Positions 31,496 through 39,202 of a stretch of 64,000 nucleotides of DNA are shown here, one piece after another. The stretch spans positions 49,053 to 113,052 of the forward strand of contig CAKSEH010000004.1 in assembly GCA_934446475.1 (NCBI GenBank), given 5' to 3'. Under the pieces are notes generated by a model. It was not told the origin of the DNA. It saw only the letters and a program-made list of their open reading frames with translations, and searched no databases. Origin of the DNA: an uncultured Eubacteriales bacterium. GTDB taxonomy: Bacteria; Bacillota; Clostridia; Oscillospirales; Acutalibacteraceae. Every line of letters begins with the position of its first letter. Position 1 is the stretch's first letter. The position numbers were made by a program, and so were the translations under genes.

Positions 31496-32809
31496 ATGCT
31501 TGAAAAGAAAAATAATGCCGTTAAATCCGTTACATATAAGGACGGTGAACTTTATTTTGCCGAAAACAAAATAAGCGACCTCGGGGATAATTTCGACACC
31601 CCGCTTTATATTATGAACGAAGATATCATAGTTGAAAGATGCCGTCTCGTAAAAGGCTGCGCCGTTAAGTATTTCGGCAAAAACAGCAGAGTATATTATG
31701 CCTCAAAGGCGGCATCGTTTAAGCATATTTATAAAATAATAAATGATGAAGGACTGTTTGCGGATGTTGTCTCAAAAGGCGAAATTTACACAGCTTTGAA
31801 CGCTTCTTTCCCTCCCGAAAAGCTTTGTTTTCACTCAAACAACAAAACTGACGGCGATATTAAATACGCAATTGAAAACAGGGTCGGTTTATTCGTATGC
31901 GATAATGAAGACGAGCTTTTATCGGTTCAAAAGATTGCCGAAAAATCGGGAGCAATACAAAAAATTCTCATAAGGCTAACCCCCGGCATAGACCCGCATA
32001 CATTCAAAGAAGTGGATACTGCCGGTGAAAACTCTAAATTCGGTGTTTCTGTTAAAAGCGGCGCCGCAAAGCATCTTACCGAACTTGCTCTGCATCTTAA
32101 AAACATAGAACTCTGCGGATTTCACTGCCATATAGGCTCTCAGATATTTGATAACGGCGCATACATCAAAGCCTGCGGAATATGTCTTGATTTTATTCAC
32201 GATATATATATTTCAACCGGTTTTGAGTCACGGGAGCTTGACCTCGGCGGCGGTTTCGGCGTTGCTTACACCGAAATTCAAAACGATCTCGATATTGAAA
32301 AACTTTTTGCCGAGCTTTCGGACTTTATCGCCGAAAAAACAAAAAATCTCGGCATAAAAATGCCGAGGATAAGCTTTGAACCGGGCAGATACATTGTGTC
32401 AGGGGCGGGAATAACCGTTTATACCGTAGGTTCGGTCAAAAAAACATCGGGAGGAAAAATTTATGTCTCGGTGGACGGTTCAATGGCGGATAATCCACGG
32501 TTTTGCCTATATAAAGCACGATATACGCTCTTGCCCTGTAAAAGCGGCAGCTCAAACGGTATGTTATGCGATGTTGTGGGAAGATGCTGTGAAAGCGGCG
32601 ATATTATAGCCGAAAACACATATCTCCCCGACGATATAAAAAGGGGCGACAGAATAATTTGTCTGTGCACGGGGGCATACAACTACTCTATGTCGTCAAA
32701 TTATAACCGACTGCCGAGGCCTTGTGTTATTATGATAAAAAATAACACGCCTTACATTGCCGTAAGGCGTGAAACGCTTGAAGATATTATAAGAAACGAC
32801 GAAGAATAA
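31496..32809 (+). CDS. lysA: diaminopimelate decarboxylase
   Basis: PLP enzyme of 437 aa making L-lysine from meso-diaminopimelate. Seen: PLP lysine in Y-Y-A-S-K-A-A near residue 70, H-C-H-I-G-S-Q near 210, L-D-L-G-G-G-F-G, E-P-G-R-Y-I near 297 and the substrate-site C-C-E-S-G-D near 365. AGAGGGAT ribosome site. Stands alone between the dockerin gene and dnaJ; its end meets dnaJ's end convergently with only three bases between, and no clear terminator. Confidence 0.95.
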   Translation: MLEKKNNAVKSVTYKDGELYFAENKISDLGDNFDTPLYIMNEDIIVERCRLVKGCAVKYFGKNSRVYYASKAASFKHIYKIINDEGLFADVVSKGEIYTALNASFPPEKLCFHSNNKTDGDIKYAIENRVGLFVCDNEDELLSVQKIAEKSGAIQKILIRLTPGIDPHTFKEVDTAGENSKFGVSVKSGAAKHLTELALHLKNIELCGFHCHIGSQIFDNGAYIKACGICLDFIHDIYISTGFESRELDLGGGFGVAYTEIQNDLDIEKLFAELSDFIAEKTKNLGIKMPRISFEPGRYIVSGAGITVYTVGSVKKTSGGKIYVSVDGSMADNPRFCLYKARYTLLPCKSGSSNGMLCDVVGRCCESGDIIAENTYLPDDIKRGDRIICLCTGAYNYSMSSNYNRLPRPCVIMIKNNTPYIAVRRETLEDIIRNDEE

Positions 32810-32812
32810 TTT

Positions 32813-33976
32813 TTATTCTCCGAAAAATTCCTTTACCCTATCCGCAAAGGTTTTCTTACTTTTATAATTTTTATCTCCGGTCGCAGCGTCAAATTCCTTT
32901 AGTTTTTCCTTTTGGATTTTATCAAGATTTCTCGGAACCTCAACTGAAATTTTAACATACTGGTCACCCTTGCCGGCATAATTGAGGCGCTGTATACCCT
33001 TGCCCCTCAGTTTAAATTCATCGCCCGGCTGCGTGCCTTCGTGAATAGTAAATTTCACCTTACCGTCAAGAGTGGGCACCGTTATCTCGGCACCGAGCGC
33101 CGCCTGCGCAAATGTTACGGGTATCTCGCAGTAAACATCATACCCGTCACGCTCGAATATAGGATGCGGGCGAACATTAACGCTTACTCTGAGGTCTCCC
33201 GAAGGCCCCCCGTTCACACCTGCGTCACCGCCGCCACGAAGATTTATAACCTGTCCGTCATCTATTCCGGCAGGTATATCTATTGTCTTTTCGACAGTAT
33301 GCCTTATTCTGCCCTTACCGGCGCAGGTATGACAGGGTTTGTCAATTATTTTACCCGAGCCGTGACAATTATCACAGATATGCTGAGTCTGCATCTGACC
33401 GAACGGTGTGCGTTGAACGGTCGATACCTGACCGCTGCCGTGGCACACAGGACACGTTTTCGCAGAACTGCCCTTTTCACAACCTGTTCCCGAGCATTCG
33501 GGGCAATTATCTATCTTGGTTACCTTTATGGTTTTTTTACAACCTTTAGCCGCTTCTTCAAAGGACAGATTAACAGCTGCCGCAGCGTCGTTTCCTCTTC
33601 TCGGCGCATTTGGATTTGCTCTTCTGCCCGATCCGAAACCGCCGCCGAACATACTGCCTAAAATATCGCCGAGATCACCGAAATCACCGAAGCCGCCGAA
33701 ACCGCTGCCGTAACCTCCTCCTGCCTGACCCGCACCGAAGTTCGGATCAACGCCTGCATGACCGAACTGATCGTAACGTGCACGCTTTTCTTTATCGGAG
33801 AGGACTTCATACGCCTCGTTAACCTCTTTGAAGTTTTTTTCAGCTTCTTTATCTCCGGGATGTAAATCGGGATGATATTTTTTTGCAGCCTTTCTATAGG
33901 CCTTTTTTAGTTCATCGTCGCTTACCGATTTATCGACTCCGAGAACCTCATAATAATCTCTTTTTTCTTCAGACAC
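32813..33976 (-). CDS. dnaJ: chaperone DnaJ (Hsp40)
   Basis: Co-chaperone of 387 aa stimulating DnaK ATPase. Seen: J-domain with Y-H-P-D near residue 34, glycine/phenylalanine-rich linker (G-F-G-G-F-G-D-F-G), four zinc-finger repeats C-P-E-C-S-G-T-G, C-P-V-C-H-G-S-G, C-D-N-C-H-G-S-G, C-H-T-C-A-G-K-G at about 145-215, then the substrate-binding C-terminal domains. The GTG at 33976 is chosen because GGAG stands eight bases before it. Last gene of the hrcA operon, separated from dnaK by about 395 bp holding a structured repeat. Confidence 0.97.
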   Translation of the reverse strand: MSEEKRDYYEVLGVDKSVSDDELKKAYRKAAKKYHPDLHPGDKEAEKNFKEVNEAYEVLSDKEKRARYDQFGHAGVDPNFGAGQAGGGYGSGFGGFGDFGDLGDILGSMFGGGFGSGRRANPNAPRRGNDAAAAVNLSFEEAAKGCKKTIKVTKIDNCPECSGTGCEKGSSAKTCPVCHGSGQVSTVQRTPFGQMQTQHICDNCHGSGKIIDKPCHTCAGKGRIRHTVEKTIDIPAGIDDGQVINLRGGGDAGVNGGPSGDLRVSVNVRPHPIFERDGYDVYCEIPVTFAQAALGAEITVPTLDGKVKFTIHEGTQPGDEFKLRGKGIQRLNYAGKGDQYVKISVEVPRNLDKIQKEKLKEFDAATGDKNYKSKKTFADRVKEFFGE

Positions 33977-34371
33977 AACAATTTCTCCTGCAAACAATAA
34001 GTAATGCCGACGGGCAGTACAAGCCTGCCCGCAGCCGTTATAAACCGAATCGGATATTCGGGATCAAATTACATTTTAAAACATAATATGACCGTCTGTA
34101 ACCTTTGTGCTACATTCGACAGGGACGAACTGCCCGATAAAACGCCTTACTCAGGCAAAGCTTAAAACAGCTCTTTGTCTGACGGTTATGGCACATACAT
34201 TATCCGTTTTCGGATAAAAACAGTTCCATCCTATATCCGATACAACACTTTAAAGCAGAGCATCAGCCCCTCAGTCTTTGATATAGGTGCTCACGCTCCC
34301 GCATCAAAGACTGAAACGGCGCCCGCCTTAAAAGGCGGGAGACATCTGCGTTAGGTTATAGTATTATATGA
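33977..34371. other. long dnaK-dnaJ spacer
   Basis: No protein gene is visible. The spacer contains several hairpin-forming stretches, e.g. CGGGCAG...CTGCCCG at 34012-34032, TTATCCG/CGGATAA at 34199-34217, and the structured repeat at 34255-34352. Such a long gap inside a heat-shock operon is unusual and may hold an RNA or a decayed mobile element. Confidence 0.5.
34255..34352 (-). repeat. structured element, copy 1 (after dnaK)
   Basis: About 98 bp just downstream of dnaK. Plus-strand view: TCAGTCTTTGAT pairs perfectly with ATCAAAGACTGA around an inner hairpin, then CCCGCCTT / AAGGCGGG, then GACATCTGC. The second copy at 51911-52006 keeps order and the 3' block AAAAGGCGGG-GACATCTGC but has different paired bases in the main stem (CTCTTT/AAAGAG), suggesting a conserved structure. 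Could be a small RNA, or the end of an IS200/IS605-type element. Confidence 0.5.
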
Positions 34372-36225
34372 TTATTTCTTATTGCTGTCATCAACATCGG
34401 TATAGTCGGCTTCATAAACATTGCCGTCGGCACCGTTATTTGCAGCGTCCTGAGCAGCTCCCGGCTGTGCACCTGCTGCGCCCTGAGCCTCTGCGGCAGC
34501 CTTATATACCTTTTCGCTTACTGCATAAATTTCTTTTTGCAGTTCTTCCTGTTTTGCCTTTATAGCATCGATATCTTCGCCCTTTAAAGCTTCTTTTAAG
34601 GCTTCCTTAGCGGTTTCGATCTTTGCTTTCTCATCGGCAGAAAGCTTATCGCCGAACTCGGAAACGGTCTTTTCGGTCTGATAGATCATCTGGTCTGCAT
34701 TATTGCGGATGTCAACGCTCTCCCTGCGTTTCTTATCTTCCGCCGCATAAGCCTCAGCCTCTTTTACAGCCTTATCTATATCTTCTTTGGACATATTGGT
34801 GTTTGAGGTTATTGTGATATTGTTTTCTTTGCCTGTTCCGAGGTCCTTTGCCGAAACGTGAACTATTCCGTTTGCATCTATATCAAATGTTACTTCTATC
34901 TGAGGAATACCTCTGGGAGCAGGAGCGATACCGTCAAGATGGAATACACCGAGAGTTTTATTGTCCTTTGCAAACTCACGCTCACCCTGGAGGACGTGAA
35001 CTTCAACAGAAGTCTGACCGTCTGCCGCAGTGGAGAATATCTGGCTCTTCTTTGTAGGAATTGTGGTATTCCGTTCGATAACCTTTGTTGAAACGCCGCC
35101 CATAGTCTCAATACCGAGTGAAAGCGGGGTTACATCGAGAAGGAGCAAGCCCTTAACATCGCCGCCCAAAACGCCTGCCTGCAAAGCGGCGCCTATAGCA
35201 ACACATTCATCGGGGTTGATTCCCTTAAAGGGTTCCGAGCCCATAAAGTTCTTAACTGCCTCCTGAACCGCAGGAATACGGGAAGAACCGCCGACCATAA
35301 GAACCTTATGAATATCGCTCTTTGAAAGACCCGAATCGGAAAGTGCCTGACGAACCGGTCCCATAGTTGCCTCAACGAGATCAGCGGTAAGTTCATTGAA
35401 TTTAGCTCTTGTGAGGGTTGTTTCAAAGTGCTTAGGACCTGTTGAGTCCGCAGTTATAAAGGGAAGGTTTATATCGGCTGTCGTCATACCCGAAAGATCG
35501 ATTTTTGCCTTTTCCGCAGCTTCTTTTACACGCTGCATAGCCATCTTGTCTCCCGACAGGTCAATACCCTGCTCTGCCTTGAAGGTATTTACGATATAAT
35601 CCATAATACGCTTATCAAAATCATCGCCGCCGAGACGGTTATTACCTGCGGTTGCGAGAACCTCCTGAACGCCGTCGCCCATTTCGATTACCGATACATC
35701 GAAAGTACCGCCGCCGAGGTCGTATACCATAACCTTTTGGTCGTCTTCCTTATCTATACTGTAAGCAAGAGCCGCAGCGGTAGGCTCATTTATAATACGC
35801 TTAACTTCAAGACCTGCTATCTTGCCTGCATCCTTAGTTGCCTGACGCTGAGCGTCCGTAAAATAAGCAGGAACGGTAATAACCGCTTCTGTAACACTCT
35901 GCCCTAGATAGCTTTCGGCGTCTGCTTTAAGTTTTTGAAGAATTATTGCGGATATCTCCTGAGGAGTATAATTTTTACCGTCGATAGCAACCGTGTGGTC
36001 AGTACCCATTTCACGCTTTATTGAGCTTATTGTACGGTCCGGATTTGTTATGGCCTGACGCTTTGCAACCTGGCCTACCATTCTTTCGCCTGTTTTTGAA
36101 AACGCAACAACCGACGGAGTTGTTCTTGAACCCTCGGCATTAGCTATAACTACCGGCTCGCCGCCTTCCATAACGGCTACGCAAGAGTTTGTTGTACCTA
36201 AATCGATACCTATAATTTTTCCCAT
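34372..36225 (-). CDS. dnaK: chaperone DnaK (Hsp70)
   Basis: ATP-dependent chaperone of 617 aa. Seen: phosphate motif G-I-D-L-G-T-T-N-S-C at the N-terminus, V-I-T-V-P-A-Y-F-T-D-A-Q-R, V-Y-D-L-G-G-G-T-F-D-V near 170, V-G-G-S-S-R-I-P near 315, the interdomain linker G-L-L-L-L-D-V-T-P-L-S-L-G near 360, and a flexible tail rich in Ala/Gly/Gln ending D-V-D-D-S-N-K-K. AAGGAGAT box. Third gene of hrcA-grpE-dnaK-dnaJ. Confidence 0.98.
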   Translation of the reverse strand: MGKIIGIDLGTTNSCVAVMEGGEPVVIANAEGSRTTPSVVAFSKTGERMVGQVAKRQAITNPDRTISSIKREMGTDHTVAIDGKNYTPQEISAIILQKLKADAESYLGQSVTEAVITVPAYFTDAQRQATKDAGKIAGLEVKRIINEPTAAALAYSIDKEDDQKVMVYDLGGGTFDVSVIEMGDGVQEVLATAGNNRLGGDDFDKRIMDYIVNTFKAEQGIDLSGDKMAMQRVKEAAEKAKIDLSGMTTADINLPFITADSTGPKHFETTLTRAKFNELTADLVEATMGPVRQALSDSGLSKSDIHKVLMVGGSSRIPAVQEAVKNFMGSEPFKGINPDECVAIGAALQAGVLGGDVKGLLLLDVTPLSLGIETMGGVSTKVIERNTTIPTKKSQIFSTAADGQTSVEVHVLQGEREFAKDNKTLGVFHLDGIAPAPRGIPQIEVTFDIDANGIVHVSAKDLGTGKENNITITSNTNMSKEDIDKAVKEAEAYAAEDKKRRESVDIRNNADQMIYQTEKTVSEFGDKLSADEKAKIETAKEALKEALKGEDIDAIKAKQEELQKEIYAVSEKVYKAAAEAQGAAGAQPGAAQDAANNGADGNVYEADYTDVDDSNKK

Positions 36226-36282
36226 AATAATATCTCCTTATATTTTGTTTTCGTGTTTTAATTGTTTTTGTATATAAAAGCT

Positions 36283-36807
36283 TCAGTTTGCGACTTTAAC
36301 CATAGCCGGCCTTATAACCGTTTCTCCGAGCTTATAGCCCTGCTGCAAAACTTCTGCTATTACATTATCGCCTAAAGTATCGTCCTCAATATGCATTACC
36401 GCATCGTGAAGGCTCGGATCAAATACATCGCCTTCTTTTGCAATGCACTCGATTTCAAGAGAATCTTTCAAAGAAACAAACTGCTTAACTATCATTTCAA
36501 TTCCCTTTATATATTCCGCACTGCCCTGCTCGGCTGCAGAAGCACGGTCTATATTATCGATTATCGGAAGCAGTTTTTTAATTACCCCTGCCTTTGCAAA
36601 TTCCGCAACACCTGATTTTTCACGCTCGGTACGCTTTTTGTAATTATCAAACTCCGCCGCCGTGCGCTTTAACAAATCATCCTTTGCGGAAAGCTGTTCT
36701 TTAAGCTGAGAGACTTCGCTTTCCTTTTTAGATTTCTTTTTTTCTTTTTTTTCATCTGATTTCGTTTCTGCATCGGCATTTTTTTGTTCTTTTATTTCTT
36801 CTGCCAC
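36283..36807 (-). CDS. grpE: nucleotide exchange factor GrpE
   Basis: Nucleotide exchange factor for DnaK, 174 aa. A charged Lys/Glu-rich N-terminus leads into a long coiled coil (L-K-E-Q-L-S-A-K-D-D-L-L-K-R-T-A-A-E-F-D-N-Y-K-K-R) and the C-terminal beta domain with Y-K-L-G-E-T-V-I-R-P-A-M-V-K-V. GTG start chosen with the GGAGGAT box eight bases upstream; the start codon overlaps nothing, lying four bases after hrcA. Confidence 0.95.
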   Translation of the reverse strand: MAEEIKEQKNADAETKSDEKKEKKKSKKESEVSQLKEQLSAKDDLLKRTAAEFDNYKKRTEREKSGVAEFAKAGVIKKLLPIIDNIDRASAAEQGSAEYIKGIEMIVKQFVSLKDSLEIECIAKEGDVFDPSLHDAVMHIEDDTLGDNVIAEVLQQGYKLGETVIRPAMVKVAN

Positions 36808-36811
36808 AAAA

Positions 36812-37843
36812 TCAATCCTCCAAATCCTTTGCCGCATCGGTCATAAGCTTTGAAAGCTCATCGGCGGCATATTCAACGCTCGGTATTATACTCTCATACG
36901 GCATTCTGTACGGCCCGATTATACCTATCTTGCCGCTTTTAATACCGTTTGATTCGTAATCCGAAACTATCAGGGTTTTATCCGAAAGCTCCGGAAAAAC
37001 CGTATCGCTTCCGAATATCACCTCTTTATCTTTGCCCGCTTTATCAAGGACCGAAAGAAAAATTTCGGGTGCCGATACAAGCGAAGATATTTTTCTGACG
37101 CTGTCCCCGTTTGAGAACTCGTACAGCTTTGCTGCCCCGCACATAGACACAAACGGTCTTGAAGCGCTCTGAGCCATTTTAAAAAGTTCACTGAAAAGAG
37201 GAAGCATATCAAGGCTCATTTCCCCGAGCGACGCCACAAGGCTTTGAAGAGAAGCGGGGTCGAGCGAAGAAAGGGACTTTCTCAGTATTTTTTCTTTAAC
37301 GGTGTTCTCAAACAGAACTTCAAATTCCTTTGTTACTTCATAGGGCAATCTGCACATTCTGCTTTGTGTTCTGCCGTCGGATATTATTCCGAGCACGACG
37401 ACCGATCTTCTGCCTATATGCATAAGCTGAATTTTCTTAAAAAACAGTTCCTTATCGCCGTTATACGAATAAAAGGAAGGATATCCTGTAAGTTCGCTGA
37501 GCGACTCGGCGGCTGCCCTCGGAATTTCTTCGGGAGAACCCGAACCTGAATTTAAGAGCATATCTATATGATTTTTTGCCGAATCGCCTAAAGATGACGG
37601 CTTCATCAGACTCTCAACATACATTCGGTAAGCAAGGCTCGTCGGAACTCTGCCGGCCGATGTGTGAGGCTGGGAAAGATATCCGAGCCCGCACAACTCA
37701 TTCATTTCATTTCTGAGTGTTGCGGTTGAAGGAGCGTTCTCAAGAAGCTCCGAAAGAATTCTCGAACCGACCGGTTCGCCGGTTTCGATATATTCTCTTA
37801 CTATAGCGGCAAGAACCGCTTTTTTCCTCGGTGTAAGCTCCAT
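36812..37843 (-). CDS. hrcA: heat-inducible transcription repressor HrcA
   Basis: Repressor of class I heat-shock genes, 343 aa, binding CIRCE. Seen: winged-helix start L-T-P-R-K-K-A-V-L-A-A-I-V-R-E-Y-I-E-T-G-E-P-V-G-S-R, S-T-A-T-L-R-N-E-M near residue 40, Y-L-S-Q-P-H-T-S-A-G-R-V-P-T near 60, and the C-terminal I-G-I-I-G-P-Y-R-M-P-Y near 310. First gene of the operon; a CIRCE element lies immediately upstream, so it autoregulates and needs GroEL for activity in related species. Confidence 0.97.
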   Translation of the reverse strand: MELTPRKKAVLAAIVREYIETGEPVGSRILSELLENAPSTATLRNEMNELCGLGYLSQPHTSAGRVPTSLAYRMYVESLMKPSSLGDSAKNHIDMLLNSGSGSPEEIPRAAAESLSELTGYPSFYSYNGDKELFFKKIQLMHIGRRSVVVLGIISDGRTQSRMCRLPYEVTKEFEVLFENTVKEKILRKSLSSLDPASLQSLVASLGEMSLDMLPLFSELFKMAQSASRPFVSMCGAAKLYEFSNGDSVRKISSLVSAPEIFLSVLDKAGKDKEVIFGSDTVFPELSDKTLIVSDYESNGIKSGKIGIIGPYRMPYESIIPSVEYAADELSKLMTDAAKDLED

Positions 37844-37876
37844 AATTCACGCACCCCCGTTCGATCCTCAAAGTTT

Positions 37877-37938
37877 TTAGCACTCACTGCTTTCGAGTGC
37901 CAACAATTATATTATATACTTTGTTTTTAAAAAGTCAA
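37877..37938 (-). promoter_or_regulatory. hrcA operon promoter with CIRCE operator
   Basis: CIRCE: TTAGCACTC-N9-GAGTGCCAA (37877-37903), one mismatch from consensus. Promoter on the minus strand: TTGACT (37933-37938), 16 bp, TATAAT (37911-37916). CIRCE thus covers the transcription start, as expected for HrcA repression. Confidence 0.95.
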
Positions 37939-38004
37939 CACTTTTTTGAAAAATTTTTTGACTTTCCCTGACTATTAGCAAACAATTCATATTCACAAAA
38001 AAAA

Positions 38005-38033
38005 TCGGTCTGTGCAAAACCTGCACAGACCGA
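38005..38033 (-). terminator. terminator of the icd operon
   Basis: TCGGTCTGTGCA / TGCACAGACCGA with a five-base loop, followed on the minus strand by TTTTTTTT. Confidence 0.9.
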
Positions 38034-38050
38034 CCCTAATCGATTGTTAA

Positions 38051-39199
38051 TTAAAGCTTTGAAATTGTTTCCATAAGATAATCGGAGAATTCTCTTCCGG
38101 TTGCGCCGTCCTCGTGTCCGGTTATAACATATTTACAGTCCGGACCCGTACAAACGGTAAGCGCCTTGCCGAGCTTATCCGCCTTATCCGCAAAGCCTAT
38201 ATGCCTAAGCAGCATTTCCGTTGCTTTAAACATACTCGTGGGATTTGCATATTTGCCTCTGCCCTGTTCTATCATTCTCGGTGCAGAACCGTGAATAGCT
38301 TCAAACATAGAATATTCGTCGCCGAGGTTTGCACTTCCCGCAGTTCCGACGCCGCCCTGAATCTGAGCAGCCTCGTCCGTTATAATATCGCCGTAAAGAT
38401 TAGGAAGAACAAAAACCTCAAAATTACTGCGAACACGCTCGTTCACAAGATTTGCCGTCATAATATCGATATACCAGTCTTCCGCTGTTATTTCGGGGTA
38501 ATCCTTTGCAACCTCGTGGCAAAGCTCTGAGAATTTACCGTCAGTCTTTTTCATTATGTTTGCTTTTGTTACAATAGCGACATTTTTCTTGCCGTTTTTC
38601 CTTGCAAACTCAAAAGCAGCCCTTGCTATTCTCTTTGTACCCTCGTTGGTTGTGACCTTGAAATCAAATGCAAGAGTATCGGGTATTTCAACGCCTCTTG
38701 AACCGAGAACATATTCGCCTTCGGTATTTTCTCTGAAGAATGTCCAGTCGATATTAAGTTCGGGAACACATACGGGACGGACATTTGCATAAAGGTCAAG
38801 CTCCCGGCGCATCGCAACGTTTGCGCTTTCAAGAGTGCCGCCTTTCAAAGTCGTCGTCGGAGCTTTTAAAATAACGTTACAAGCCTTGATTTCCGCTAAA
38901 ACATCATCCGGAATTGCCTTATTGTGGGCTATTCTGTTTTCAATGGTAAGCCCCTCTATCGTGCGAAGCTCAATTTTTCCGGCGGCAATTTCGTCCTTTA
39001 ATATAAACTGCAAAAGTCTTTCGGATTCTGCCGAAATTATCGGTCCTATACCGTCGCCGCCGCAAATTCCGATTATTATTTTGTCAAGTTTTTCATAATC
39101 GGTGTATTTCTTCTCACTTTCCATCTTTCTCTCACGGGCTATCTGCTCGTTTAAGATCTTCCTGAACTGCTCAACTGCTGACTCAACATAATTTTCCAT
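38051..39199 (-). CDS. icd: isocitrate dehydrogenase (isocitrate/isopropylmalate family)
   Basis: Oxidative decarboxylase of 382 aa, most likely isocitrate to 2-oxoglutarate. Seen: G-G-D-G-I-G-P near residue 47, L-K-A-P-T-T-T-L, A-N-V-A-M-R-R-E-L-D-L-Y-A-N-V-R-P near 125, catalytic region F-R-E-N-T-E-G-E-Y, K-A-N-I-M-K, and L-Y-G-D-I-I-T-D-E-A-A near 265, then H-G-S-A-P. A ~38-residue helical N-terminal extension is longer than usual. Three bases after aconitase, in the citrate-to-2-oxoglutarate operon, which decides against isopropylmalate dehydrogenase. Cofactor not settled from sequence. Confidence 0.9.
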   Translation of the reverse strand: MENYVESAVEQFRKILNEQIARERKMESEKKYTDYEKLDKIIIGICGGDGIGPIISAESERLLQFILKDEIAAGKIELRTIEGLTIENRIAHNKAIPDDVLAEIKACNVILKAPTTTLKGGTLESANVAMRRELDLYANVRPVCVPELNIDWTFFRENTEGEYVLGSRGVEIPDTLAFDFKVTTNEGTKRIARAAFEFARKNGKKNVAIVTKANIMKKTDGKFSELCHEVAKDYPEITAEDWYIDIMTANLVNERVRSNFEVFVLPNLYGDIITDEAAQIQGGVGTAGSANLGDEYSMFEAIHGSAPRMIEQGRGKYANPTSMFKATEMLLRHIGFADKADKLGKALTVCTGPDCKYVITGHEDGATGREFSDYLMETISKL

Positions 39200-39202
39200 T
39201 GT

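Noticed and set aside
34012..34032. Hairpin near the dnaJ start considered as a second CIRCE.
   Set aside because: Sequence does not match TTAGCACTC-N9-GAGTGCTAA; only the site before hrcA does.
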